Source of the DNA: Zingiber officinale
Lineage: Eukaryota; Streptophyta; Magnoliopsida; Zingiberales; Zingiberaceae
DNA length: 64,000 nucleotides
Assembly (NCBI RefSeq): GCF_018446385.1
Contig: NC_055996.1
Location: forward strand, 16,169,317-16,233,316
Direction of reading: 5' to 3'
Within the stretch, counting starts at the first letter, position 1; every line of letters begins with the position of its first letter. The notes under the pieces were generated by a model. That model saw only the letters and a program-made list of their open reading frames with translations. It searched no databases and was not told where the DNA came from. Positions 24,665 to 35,562 of the stretch are shown piece after piece. The position numbers were made by a program, and so were the translations under genes.

Positions 24665-25678
24665 CTAAGCTGCCATATCTTCTACCATACATCTGATTCC
24701 CATTCCCTCCACATGCCGATCGAAAGCTTTCGCCGGAAGGGCCTTAGTGAAAGGATCTGCCAGGTTATCCGCTGATGCAATCTTGGCGATGACAACTTCT
24801 CCTCGCTTCACGATATCTCGTATCAGGTGGTACTTGCGCTCTATATGTTTACTCGCCTTATGAGCTCGTGGTTCCTTCGAGTTTGCAACTGCACCACTAT
24901 TATCACAATAAATTGTGATGATCTTAGGCAAACCAGGAATCACATCTAAGTCCATTAGAAAGTTCCTGAGCCATATTGCTTCTTTAGCTGCCTCAGAGGC
25001 TGCTACATACTCAGCTTCCATGGTTGAGTCCGAAACGCATTTCTGCTTAACACTCCTCCATGAAATGGCTCCACCTCCTAAAGTAAACACATAGCCTGAT
25101 GTAGACTTACTATTGTCCCTATCTGATTGAAAATCTGAATCCGTGTAACCCACAGGGAGCAAATCATCTGCTTGGTAAACTAGCATATAATCCCTAGTCC
25201 TTCTCAGGTACTTTAATATATGCTTTACCGCAGTCCAATGTCCTTGTCCAGGGTTACTCTGATATCTGCTGACTATGCCTACGGCAAAACAGATATCAGG
25301 TCTCGTACGTAGCATTGCATACATTAGGCTTCCTACAGCCGAAGCATAAGGAACTGCTTTCATGTCCTCTATCTCTTTTGATGTCTTTGGAGACATCTCT
25401 TTAGATAGAGCTACTCCATGTCTAAAAGGTAAGAAACCTTTCTTAGAGTCTTGCATGCTAAAACGAGCAAGGATTGTATCTATATATGAAGCTTGGGATA
25501 GACACAACATTCTTTTCTTGCGATCCCTTATAACTTTGATCCCAAGAATGTGTGCACATTCTCCTAAGTCCTTCATATCAAATTGTTTGGACAACCATAC
25601 CCTTACGTCTAATAATACCTTGACATTGTTGCCAATTAACAAAATATCATCTACGTATAGTACAAGAAATACCACCAC
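24665..25678 (-). CDS. Copia pol C-terminus: RT catalytic end and RNase H (family C)
   Basis: The 337-residue frame starts at the RT catalytic core with LVLYVDDILLIGN, containing the YVDD box. It continues through LSQASYIDTILARF, PYASAVGSLMYAMLRTRPDI and the RNase H part (YTDSDF, AISWRSVKQKCVSDSTMEAE, AEYVAASEAAKEAIWLR, and HIERKYHLIRD). It ends ADPFTKALPAKAFDRHVEGMG, the usual copia C-terminus. It belongs to a longer polyprotein whose upstream part is frameshifted. This is the best-preserved coding part of the element. Confidence 0.9.
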   Translation of the reverse strand: MVVFLVLYVDDILLIGNNVKVLLDVRVWLSKQFDMKDLGECAHILGIKVIRDRKKRMLCLSQASYIDTILARFSMQDSKKGFLPFRHGVALSKEMSPKTSKEIEDMKAVPYASAVGSLMYAMLRTRPDICFAVGIVSRYQSNPGQGHWTAVKHILKYLRRTRDYMLVYQADDLLPVGYTDSDFQSDRDNSKSTSGYVFTLGGGAISWRSVKQKCVSDSTMEAEYVAASEAAKEAIWLRNFLMDLDVIPGLPKIITIYCDNSGAVANSKEPRAHKASKHIERKYHLIRDIVKRGEVVIAKIASADNLADPFTKALPAKAFDRHVEGMGIRCMVEDMAA

Positions 25679-26890
25679 GCTTACACTTTTATATACACAA
25701 GACTCATCCGGACTTTGAATAAATCCATATGGTGGATTACTTCATTAAACCGGATGTTCCAAGACCTTGAAGCTTGCTTCATCCATAAATGGACCGATTG
25801 AGCTTGCATACTAGATGCTCTTTGCCTTTTCAATAAATCCTTCCGTTGCTTCATATGGATGTTCTCTTCAAGACTTCCATTAAGGAAAGTCGTCTTGACA
25901 TCCATTTGCCAAATCTCATAATCCATATGAGCAAAGAATGGATAAGAGTATCCGGATAGACTTAAGCATGGCTACCGTGAAAAGGTTTCCTCATAATCCC
26001 TCTTTCCGAGTGTACCTTTCGCAACAAGCCTAGCTTTGAAGGTTTCTACCTTCCCGTCATCCCTCTTTTCCTTTTGTAGATCCACTTGCATCCAACGGCT
26101 TTTACACCATCAGTGGTTCTACAAGCTCCTGACCTTATTAGAGTACATGGACTCTATTTCGAATTCATTGCCTTTTGCCAAGATGTCGATCTATATCTTG
26201 GAGTGCTTCATTATATGACCGGGGATCGTTCATTAGGGATCAAGTCCAAGACTCTCCCAAAACATGAATCTTCAGTGCATTACAACCCTCCCACTACGAC
26301 GAGGCATCGTGGTTGTGTATCATGTGTGACACGTGTTGCGTCTCTTGTGGTACTTCATCTTGTCGTTAGCTGAAGTAGACATGTCCTCTAAGTTCTTCTA
26401 AAACAACTTTACTACGGGCTTGTGATCCATTATATAGTCTTCTTCTAAAAGCTGGCATTGGTGCTAACAATGACCTTCGGTCTTTAGGACTATAAAATAA
26501 ACCACCTTCGTTCCTTTGGGATATCCTACAAATACGCGAACTTCAGTACGAGATTCTAACTTATCAAGATCTGGTTTCAACACATGTGTCGGACTACCCC
26601 ATATCCGAATATGTCTTAGACTGGTTTTCGCCCATTCCACAATTCTATGGGAGTAGAAGAAACTGATTTAGAAGGTACTAAGTTCGGAACGATACACTTT
26701 CAGAGCATATCCCCAAACGAATTTGGTAATTCGAATAACTCATCATTGATCTAACCATCTCCATAAGAGTCCTATTCCTTCGCTCTGCTACACCATTCTT
26801 GGGGTGTTCCAGTGCGATAATTGGGATTGAATCCCTCGATAAGTAATTCCTAAACTCTCCTAAGAGGTATTCGCCACCACGATCCGATCA
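25679..26890 (-). pseudogene. Broken RT N-terminus and integrase C-terminus (family C)
   Basis: Recognisable in scattered frames: DYEIWQMDVKTTFLNGSLEE and MKQASRSWNIRF of RT, KAVGCKWIYKRK and KARLVAKG upstream, and VAERRNRTLMEMVRSMMSY of the integrase near 26790. The order is right but a dozen or more one- or two-base gaps shift the frame. Many fall at CCG, CTG, CAG or CGG, for example ATGGATGAAG where related elements have ATGGACTGAAG near 25787. Confidence 0.8.
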
Positions 26891-27709
26891 GTAGTGTCTT
26901 GATACTTTACCTAGTCGTTTCTCCACATCAGCCTTGTATTCTTTGAACTTATCAAAGCACTCGGACTTGCGGCGCATTAGGTAAATGTATCCATATCTTG
27001 AATAATCGTCTATGAAAGAGACAAAATATTCAAAACCTCCTCTTGCCTGGACAGACATAGGACCACACAAATCAGAGTGAACCAACTCTAACACTTCTTT
27101 GGCTCTATACCCCTTGGCCTTGAACGGCCTCTTGGTCATTTTACCTTCCAAGCAAGATTCACAAGTTGAAAAATTTTCCAACTCAAATGAACTCAAAAGT
27201 CCATCGGCTATAAGCCTCTGAATCCTACTTAAGTTAATATGACCAAGTCTTAGATGCCAAAGATATGCTTGGTTCATTTCCGAAGGTTCTTTTCTCTTAT
27301 TAGAGTTAGAAGATGAGTTATAAATTTCCATGTTTTGCTTTGTGGAAGAAATTGGATTTAAAGTATACAAATTGTCAACTAATGCACCAGAACAGATAAT
27401 CACTTTATTTCTTTTAATAACTACATCGTTACTAAAGGAAACTGAATATCCATCTAAAAACAGTTTAGAAACTGAAATTAAATTCTTTCTAAAACTGGGT
27501 ACATAAAGACAATTTCTTAAAACCAAATTTCTATTTCTACTAAAAGATAAGTAGACGTCTCCCACTGCAACAGCTGCCACCTTAGTAGCATTGCCCATGT
27601 AGACAGTAATCTCCCCTTCAGATAATCGTCGGGTTTCTGGAACCCCTGCAGGAATTGCAGACATGATCAATCTACACACCAGGTGCTGGTAGATAACACC
27701 GCTAAACAT
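26888..27709 (-). CDS. Copia pol N-terminus: GAG-pre-integrase and integrase core (family C)
   Basis: The 273-residue open frame has post-protease sequence (VYMGNATKVAAVAVGDVYL and CLYVPSFRKNLISVSKL), the GAG-pre-integrase zinc region with YLWHLRLGHINLSRIQRL and CESCLEGKMTKRPF (an H2C2-type layout), and the first integrase block HSDLCGPMSVQARGGFEYFV followed by FIDDYSRYGYIYLM. It continues in broken frames below 26888. The protease active site just upstream, where a DSG-type triad is expected near 27660-27680, is deleted and out of frame. Confidence 0.85.
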   Translation of the reverse strand: MFSGVIYQHLVCRLIMSAIPAGVPETRRLSEGEITVYMGNATKVAAVAVGDVYLSFSRNRNLVLRNCLYVPSFRKNLISVSKLFLDGYSVSFSNDVVIKRNKVIICSGALVDNLYTLNPISSTKQNMEIYNSSSNSNKRKEPSEMNQAYLWHLRLGHINLSRIQRLIADGLLSSFELENFSTCESCLEGKMTKRPFKAKGYRAKEVLELVHSDLCGPMSVQARGGFEYFVSFIDDYSRYGYIYLMRRKSECFDKFKEYKADVEKRLGKVSRHY

Positions 27710-27719
27710 GTTTCAACAA

Positions 27720-28515
27720 CTAGAGTATGAGATATACCTTTGTTTTGGTTCTTACGAGGATAGTCCACTGCCTGCTTGCGGATGAAGCACTTGCCCTTCT
27801 TCTTCTTCATTCCAATCCCGTACTCGAGATTTATTCACTTTCTTTCTTGAACCACTTTTGTTTCTTCTTCTTTCCTTTTGGTTTAGAAGTAGAACCATTT
27901 TCAAGATAGTGAATTTGAGCATTGTGACGAAATAACCCTTCTGCTGCGTCAGTAGTTTCCCTAATGAATAAATCCTTTTATTCATATTATAGTTCTGGTG
28001 GAACCGCTCAAAACTTCTAGGTAGCGTTTGGAGGATCATATCGATCCGGGTTTCCCATCAATTTCTCCTCCAAGGATCTATATTTCAGATAAGCCATCAT
28101 GTTTAGGATATGATCCTTTACGGAGTACCCTCTTGCATGGTGACGGCCATTATCTTTCTCATAGCTTCTTGTCTAGAAGCCCTATCCCGATGACCAAAGA
28201 GTTCCTTGAGATTGTTCATAATATCATAAGTGTTGGTAAATCTTTATGTCGATGTTGCAATACATTTGACATTGAAGCCAAAATGTAACACCGCGCCATC
28301 TCATCTGCCTTTACCCATCTCTTATGATATTCAATCTCCTCTTGGGTAGATTCACCAGTAGGTGCTTCAGGGCACTGCTCAGTCAGTACAAATTTATAGC
28401 TTTCAGCAGTCAGAACAATATCCAGGTTTCTTTTCCAATCTATGTAATTTGGTCCAGTAAGTCTATTTTGTTGAAGTATGATGGACAGTGGGTTGAAAGT
28501 CATCCTAAGAATCAC
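27720..28515 (-). pseudogene. Gag pseudogene (family C)
   Basis: The N-terminus at 28515 reads MTFNPLSIILQQNRLTGPNY, then IDWKRNLDIVLTAESYKFVL and KADEMARCYILASMSNVLQH, typical of copia gag. After a frame change at about 28220 the remainder runs to a lysine-rich segment and a damaged zinc knuckle (KCFIRKQAV) near 27785, from which bases are missing. Not functional as it stands. Confidence 0.75.
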
Positions 28516-29584
28516 AAATAACTTTTGGTCAGAACTCTAAATTTAGAATAATATTGATTCCTCAAACAATACTATTTTAAATTAACCAACACCTCATAAC
28601 ACCGTGAATTTTGTATGCCACGTTAGTGTGGACGTATACAATTTCAACATTTGTAAAAGGAGGGTTTTAACCCATTAATTTTATTATCTTGTCAACCTAA
28701 CTTTTTGACAAATAAAATTAATAGTTGGTATTATTTGGTCACACAAATAATAGCAGTGACTCCGTTGGGGAGGATACTATCAGATGTGTCTAAGTGTTCA
28801 CCATTACTTGACACTAAGTCCATTAATAAGATTATGCCCCTTCCGTTGGGGAAGATCACACGCTCTTAATTAACTTCCTATAGTCATCCAAAAATGGAAG
28901 TCTGTTCTAGTGATCCGCAAACAAGCTCATCCGTTATGGAGGAAGGCACTCAGAGCCAACGCGCAAGCTTGTTTGCATCACTTACAAACCAGTAATGGAG
29001 ACCATGGGATTTACTTAAAAATCCCTCTCCCACTTAGTTATTTATAAATGAGGAATTTTAACTATGCTAGCCTACTAAACTTGTAAACTAACATGCACAT
29101 ACAGACAATATAAAAGCAATAAATAGAAAATCTAATTTTCAACTATTATGGCTTTTATCTTTAATTGTCCTCCGTGTGTTGTCATCCAAGCTGCCATATT
29201 TGGCCACCGGGTCTAACTGTCGTATCCATCTTGCTCCGAGTTCCGCTGCGCCTCGGTCCTTAGAAGGTTCCACGCCTACAAGATTCGATCCGTGACATAA
29301 ATAGAATTTTACATTTTGATCCTATATTCCATAAAAGGAATGTACATGTATCTAGATCAAAAATAAAATCCTAATAAAACTAAATACGCCTCCTGTATTT
29401 TAATACAATCATGCACACACATATAAATTGCCCTTGACATGTCCAAGGGTCCAATCACACACATAATTAATTAAAAGCCATAATAGTTGGATCCTGCATC
29501 CATAGAGTTAGCACATCCTACTATTAACCCGCCTAAATTATGTATGACATGTGCATAATTAAACTAAATACCAAATACAGAGGC
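28516..29584 (-). mobile_element. 5' leader of family C element
   Basis: Non-coding sequence between primer site and gag. It contains three TCCGTTGGGGAGGA-like words (about 28760, 28845 and 28930). Nothing else was recognised. Confidence 0.6.
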
Positions 29585-29606
29585 AAAACCCTAGCTCGAT
29601 ACCAAT
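29585..29606 (-). other. Primer binding site, family C (degenerate)
   Basis: The minus strand reads TTGGTATCGAGCTAGGG next to the LTR end. This is the tRNA-iMet site TGGTATCAGAGC with one base missing. Confidence 0.7.
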
Positions 29607-31986
29607 TGTTGGTTGCTACTCGGAAAGCCTATAGGTTCCATTGTACAAAATTTTGTACAAGTGTCGAACCTTTCCTAGCTACCATGTGTTCTTTTAAATT
29701 AAATTTTGGATCGCTGAACTTAACACGCTTGATCCAAAACTTAATCTATTTGTTCTTTTAGGTTTTGACTTGGATCTCCGGAACTTAACACGCTCGACCC
29801 AAGTCTCCTTAAGTTATTAATTCCATTAAATATTAATTTCCATAAAAGGTTCCCAAGATCGACGTGGCGAGGCACATGGCCTTCTTGGATATGGGAGCAA
29901 CCACCACCGACTAGACAAAACCTTTAATAGAAAGCTAATATTTAATTTCCTAAAATAACTTTAGGTTAACCAAAGAGAATAATCAAATCACAAGGAAAAG
30001 AAAGAAACAAAAGAACACAACTTCGAAAAATCATATTCGAAATTCTAGAACGTAAGCCTCTTGTATTTGGTATTATTTCCATAAATAACTAGCATGATGC
30101 GGAAATAGAAATTACTAGTTATACCTTGTAGAAAAACCTCTTGATCTTCTACCGTATTCCTCTTCTAACCTCGGACGTTGTGTGGGCAACGATCTACCGA
30201 GATGAGAAACCACCAACCACCTTCTTCTCCTCCAAGCAAGGTTCGGCCACAAAGGAAGAACTTTACCAAAGAAGAAAATCAAAATACTAACCAAGCTCCA
30301 AGAGATGCTAGCTTTCTTCTTCTTCTTTTTCTTCTCCAAGTAGTATCCGGCCACCACAAGAACTCCAAGAGAGATGAAGTATTCGGCCACCACAAGAGGA
30401 AGAGAGGGAGAGGGTAATGGCCGGCCACAACACCAAGGAAAAAGGGAGAGAAAACAATAGAGGTTGTGTCTTGTGAAGGCACCCTCACCCCTTCTTTTAT
30501 ATTCCTTGGCCTAGGCAAATTAGGAAATTTATTTACAATAAAATTTCCTTAATTTCCTTGACATGATTTATTTGAGAAAAATAAAATAAAATTTCTCAAA
30601 TAAACTCTAATGGCCGGCCACATCAAGAGGAAGCAAATTGGACAAGTTTTAATCAACAATTAAAACTTTCCTTATTTATTTCCGGAAATTTTAAAATAAA
30701 ATTTCTCTTTAAAAACTCTTCATGGTTAATAAAAGGAAATATCTATAATTTTAATTTTATTAACATGTGAATAATTTTAAAGAGAAAATAAAAATCTCTC
30801 CAATCTATAAATAAGGAAAGAGATCTAATCTCTTTCTTTAATCTTTGTAAATCTTTTACAAGAGAGATATTTTAATTTTAATTCTCTTTAAATTATATCT
30901 TCCACATAATAATAAAATCTAAAATTAAATTTCTTTTTATTTAATTATGGCCGGCCCTACTAGCTTGGGTTCAAGCTAGGGCCGCCACCTTAAACTCAAG
31001 CTTAGGCCTAGCTTGGTTCCCAAGCTAGCTTGGCCGCCCCCTTTAGGTGGGTATAGAAAGTGGGTATATGTGGGTATAGTACTCTATAAATAAGAGGCTA
31101 CGATAGGGACCGAGAGGAGGAATTGGTTTTGGTCTCCGATAAAATTAAGCATCCCATGTTCGCCCAACACACAACTTAATTTTATCAATGATAATTCATT
31201 CCACTAGAGAACTATCATTGAACTACCGCACCAATCCCAAATTACATTTTGGGCTCCTTCTTATTATGAGTGTGTTAGTCTCCGTGTTTAAGATATCGAA
31301 TGTCCACTAATTAAGTGAGTTCGACAACTCATTTAATTAATATCTAAGTCCAAGAGTAGTACCACTCAACCTTATTATCATGTCGGACTAAGTCCACCGC
31401 GGGGTTTAACATGACAATCTTTATGAGCTCCTCTTGAGGACATTATCAACCTAGTATCACTAGGACACAGTTCCCTTCTATAATCAACAACACACACTAT
31501 GAGTGATACCATTTCCCAATTTATCGGGTTTATTGATTCATCGAACTAAATCTCACCCATTGATAAATTAAAGAAATAAATATCAAACATATGTGCTTGT
31601 TATTATATTAGGATTAAGAGCACACACTTCCATAATAACTGAGGTCTTTGTTCCTTTATAAAGTCAGTATAAAAGAAATGACCTCAAATGGTCCTACTCA
31701 ATACACTCTGAGTGTACTAGTGTAATTATATAGTCAAGATAAACTAATACCTAATTACACTACGACCTTCTAATGGTTTGTTCCTTTCCATTCTGGTCGT
31801 GAGCTACTGTTTATAATTTATAAGGTACTGATAACATCATCTTCTGTATGTGACACCACATACTATGTTATCTACAATATAAATTAAATGAACAACTACA
31901 AACAAATGTAGATAATTAGACCAAATGTGATTCTTTATTCATAATGAATGTTTACAAAGCTTAGGCTTTCAGTATACACTCCAACA
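29607..31986 (-). repeat. 5' LTR of family C element
   Basis: Homologous to 22247-24643 but about 17 bp shorter. Many small gaps lie before about 31400 and the two LTRs agree closely after that point. Several gaps remove or alter a CTG present in the other three LTR copies, for example at 29661, 29777, 31281, 31320 and 31396. Confidence 0.9.
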
Positions 31987-31991
31987 CCCAA

Positions 31992-32170
31992 CTCCAGCCT
32001 TCTCCTCGAGCATTTTTCTGCTCCGGCTTCTCATCTCTCGGAAGCTTCGCACACATCATTCATGTCCGCCGGTGTACTCTTCCTCAACATCTCGTCCCTT
32101 GAATGCACCAAGCTTGTCAATTGGCTTCCTATGTATCTTTCTCGCTAGCTGCGTCTTCCGCTCAACTTCT
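31992..32170. repeat. Continuation of decayed LTR
   Basis: This continues the interrupted sequence left at 22241, starting with the second CCCAA copy. It is C/T-rich on the plus strand with no coding frame of note. Confidence 0.4.
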
Positions 32171-32450
32171 TATATTCCTAAGTCCCTAACTTAACCCGGT
32201 TGATCACATCAAAACTCTCCTGGGGAACTTACACTCTCCACATATGCATATACTTGAAATCCTTATTAATGTTGTTGGTTTTGTTGGGGTTTCAAGGTTG
32301 CAGACATATTCACACATTAAAAACATATGGGAAAGATCATGAGTTTATAATAGAAAGATATCTTCATTGGTATGAGGCTTTTTGGGTAGAGCCCAAGAGT
32401 AAAATCATGAGGGCTTAGGCATAAAGTGGACAGTATCATATCATTATGGA
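32171..32450. repeat. Short dispersed-type repeat, unclassified
   Basis: The stretch around 32265-32450 (TTGTTGGGGTTTCAAGG through TAGAGCCCAAGAG and GAGGGCTTAGGC) has the look of plant intergenic LTR or TRIM fragments. No boundaries, TSD or coding frame could be identified. Confidence 0.3.
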
Positions 32451-33060
32451 GATATCTAAATTCTTTTCGATCCAACAGGTTTTTCACATATTTACTGCAT
32501 TCTCAAATACATTTTCGTCACTCCGACCAATTTAATGATGAGTATAAAAATTATTATAGGTTACAAAAAATTTCATTTACCATTGGCGTAAACTTATAGT
32601 AATGTGATTTTAGTCGCTAATAGCTCTAGTCATATTTCCAGTGGGCTGATCCTTATTGTAGTAATTAACCATATGTTTCCAAAAAGCTTAATCATCATTA
32701 CCAATGACTGCATCGGTATTGATAGTTGCCCATGACTTTGCAAAGATCACGTCTTCATTGAGAGACCAAAATTTTCGTTTTGAATCATCTTTCTCCAGTC
32801 AACTTCATGCTCTTCTTGTGATGAGTGTGGTGGCAACTAAGTCATTAAAATAGATGATGGCATTAGAGGTTCTTTGTTGCTGATAAATGTGTCAATAGTC
32901 GCTCTTCTTGATTCATTTGAAAATATGACTGATGGTTGAGGAAGAGAAAATACATAAGGCAGAGAAGACATCCTAAATTAACTACCCATGGATGACCAAT
33001 CTTAGGATGGATACATACCAAATGGAGCTGGGGCGGCATTACTCTGATTCGTCAAAAATT
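32440..33060 (-). pseudogene. PIF/Harbinger ORF1 (Myb/SANT-like) pseudogene
   Basis: Reading leftward from about 33060: an Asn/Pro/Phe-rich N-terminus (NFPNSQSSQKFL-like), then KRKFWSLNEDVIFAKSWATI and AVIGNDD followed by AFWKHMVNYYNKDQPTG. This is the SANT-like trihelix of Harbinger ORF1 proteins, which bind DNA and partner the transposase. A further piece near 32480-32580 (DENVFENAV) matches the downstream helix region. Several stops and frame changes are present. No transposase ORF lies beside it. Confidence 0.65.
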
Positions 33061-33976
33061 TTTGAGAACTTTGGGAATTTGGGAAGTTTGGAAGATATTA
33101 CGGAATATATGAAATATTTTAAAATTTTAGAGGGTATTATGTGTGAGAGAAAAAAATGAGAATACTAAACATTTGGAGGAATATGAGTATTTTGAGAAGA
33201 TAAATTTTTCTTTTGCATTTGAAAATTTTAAAAGATTTGTAAAAGAAAATATTAAAATTTTCATCCATCTCAAAGTAGAGAGGGAAGATAATGATAAGAT
33301 AAATGAAAGAAAAAAAATGAGAGATTGAAGATATATTTATAGATTTTTTAAAATTTTAAAAATTAAATTTTTATGGGTAAACAATAGCTAAAGATTAATC
33401 ATTGTTCAATGGCTTATTAGACATTGTTCAACAACATATTTTTTTTAAAAACAAATATTAACAAAAAAAATATTTTTAATTAAAAAAATGAAGGAACGAC
33501 TCTATAAACATAGAGTTGCTCCTTTAAAAAATTAAAGGACCTCCCTCCCAAGGGACCTCCCTCCATGTCGCAACGTGAGTTCTCATTGTGGATGCCCTTA
33601 AAGCAAGTTCCTTGTTGACATGGCATAGGTGAGGGAGCTCCCTCACATAGTGGGAAGGAGCTCCTTCATTTTTGATAGGGAGGGAGCCACTCGCTACTTC
33701 TTTTTTTAATTAAAATGTTTTTTTAAATTTTAGTTTTTTAAATAATAATAATAAAATAGAGTGAGGTGTTAAAAAAATATTAAAATGTTTTTTTTGTTTT
33801 AAAAATAAAAAGAATAAAAGAGTGAGGTGTTTTGAAACAAACATAGAACTCATAGAAGAGTGGTTGAGAGGTTTTTTTAATAGTGGATAGATGTGTGAGA
33901 CTTTTTACTTTTAAAATAACATTGATGTGATATTGAAGGAGCTCTTTGAAAGCTTCCATCATTGTGGATGCCCCTA
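33061..33976 (-). mobile_element. 5' flank and terminal region of Harbinger remnant
   Basis: A/T-rich leader followed by a G/A-rich subterminal region. CATTGTGGATGCCC occurs twice, at about 33578 and 33959, the second followed by CTAA and fitting a TIR with a TWA target. The repeated end suggests an internal duplication or a second nested end. Homologous to 1-770. Confidence 0.6.
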
Positions 33977-34189
33977 AATTCCCCAAGTCTAGGGCAGACA
34001 GTTCATGCAGTACTAGTGTTACCGTAGATAAGCCTAGGGTTGATTCCCGAATTCAAACCCCCATGGGTTACTCATTCTTGCATGTCCTATTATTGTTGGG
34101 CAAAGCCCCATGATTTTCCTACCTGTGTCTAACCCGGAGGCTGATGACACTGGCCGACTGAGATAAGTGTTATCACTTTTTGTCATAGC

Positions 34190-35217
34190 TTATATTATTC
34201 AACAAATTACTGAACCATGTAATTTAAATTTCATATTATCCAAATCGCATAAGCAACTTTAAAATGCTCAAATCACGTACCAGATATCCATTTTGCCCCT
34301 CTGCTCATTCGCTTTCATTTGATGAATCGATTGTTACAATGTAGCAATCAATTCGGTATGTTTTTGCGATAAAAAAAAATATTTTTAATCTATTGTTACA
34401 GTATAACAATCAATTAAAAACTTTTAAAAAATATATTAAAAAGTCTTCTTTGATAAAAAAAATCATTGCTCTTAATACAGTGTATCGAATTGATGTTTGA
34501 GCATATGAATATAATTAGAAGAATTAGACAAACACATAAGACTTGATTTTATGTCATTCCGAGCTTTCTAGATCCATCAACCTCTTTTGGCCAAAACCAA
34601 CTAATTGACCTAGATAGCTCGGAATAATATAAAATAAGGTCCTATGTGTTTGTCTAGTTCTTCTAATTATATTCATGCCCTCAAATATCATTTTCATATG
34701 TCATATTGTTAGTAGCAATTTTTTAAACACAAATCAGATTTTTCAATTGATTGTTTTAGTGACCATGAAAAGTAACTTTAATCGATTACTATCAATCAAT
34801 TATTTAAAAAAAAATGATTAAAAAGTCTTCTATGATAAAAAAAATTATTGTTCTCAATATAATATATAAAGTTAATCTTTTAGGACATGAATATAATTAA
34901 GAGGACTAGATAAACACATAAGACCAAAAGAGCTCAGAATGATATGAAATTATGTCTTTACGTGTTTATCTAGTTTTTCTGATTATATCCATATTCTCAA
35001 ACGTCAATTCGATATTCCAGAGTAGCGAATTTTTTATCATAAAAAAACTTTTAATCATTTTTTATAAAAAAAAAGCTTTTAATCAATTGCTACAATAATT
35101 TACCTATGGGGCAAAATGAATATCAAATACCCGATTTGAATATTTTCAAAGTTGCTTATGTGATTTGAATAATATGAAACTTAAACTATGTGGTTCAGTA
35201 ATTTACCTTATATTATT
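34190..35217. mobile_element. Fold-back element with 10 bp TSD
   Basis: The direct repeat TTATATTATT occurs at 34190-34199 and 35208-35217. Between them the ends are inverted repeats of about 100 bp: AAATTACTGAACCATGTAAT at the left against AAATTACTGAACCACATAGT read from the right. Inside are two further inverted pairs, one around 34500-34590 and 34605-34680, one around 34880-34935 and 34950-35000. There is no coding capacity. The TSD length suits a Mutator-like (MULE) MITE, but the family is not certain. Confidence 0.8.
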
Positions 35218-35557
35218 TTCATTATTGTCAAAAAGCCCTTAAATTTTCTTATCGAATTATTGTCTAATACTAGTTAGTAGTTTGAATTACAATTATTGTA
35301 ATTAAAAATAGTTTTAATTAAAATATCATTGTTAAAAATGATTTTAATTAAATTACTTTAAATAATTTTGATTAAAACTTTATTTTAATTTTAACTAATA
35401 TTACTATGTAATGTATTAATTTTGTTGGCTTGATAACTTCAATTGATAGCACTCCATATAAAAGGTAGTTATAATAGGGTAAAATACTTTATGATTTAGC
35501 TATCTCTTATAATGGGATTGACGATATTGAATCATTTATGATGAACGATATCATCTT
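35218..35557. other. A/T-rich intergenic sequence
   Basis: Low-complexity A/T-rich DNA with AATTAAAATTA-like words. No gene, TSD or repeat boundary was identified. Confidence 0.5.
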
Positions 35558-35562
35558 TTCCT

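Larger units (their letters stand above)
22247..31986 (-). mobile_element. Complete family C Ty1/copia element
   Basis: Two 2.4 kb LTRs (22247-24643 and 29607-31986) enclose gag, integrase, RT and RNase H in copia order on the minus strand. The 5 bp TSD CCCAA is present at 22242-22246 and 31987-31991. The polypurine tract is next to the left LTR and a primer site next to the right LTR. Coding capacity is broken, heavily so from about 25.7 kb onward. The two nested solo LTRs at 7788 and 15995 belong to this family. Confidence 0.93.
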
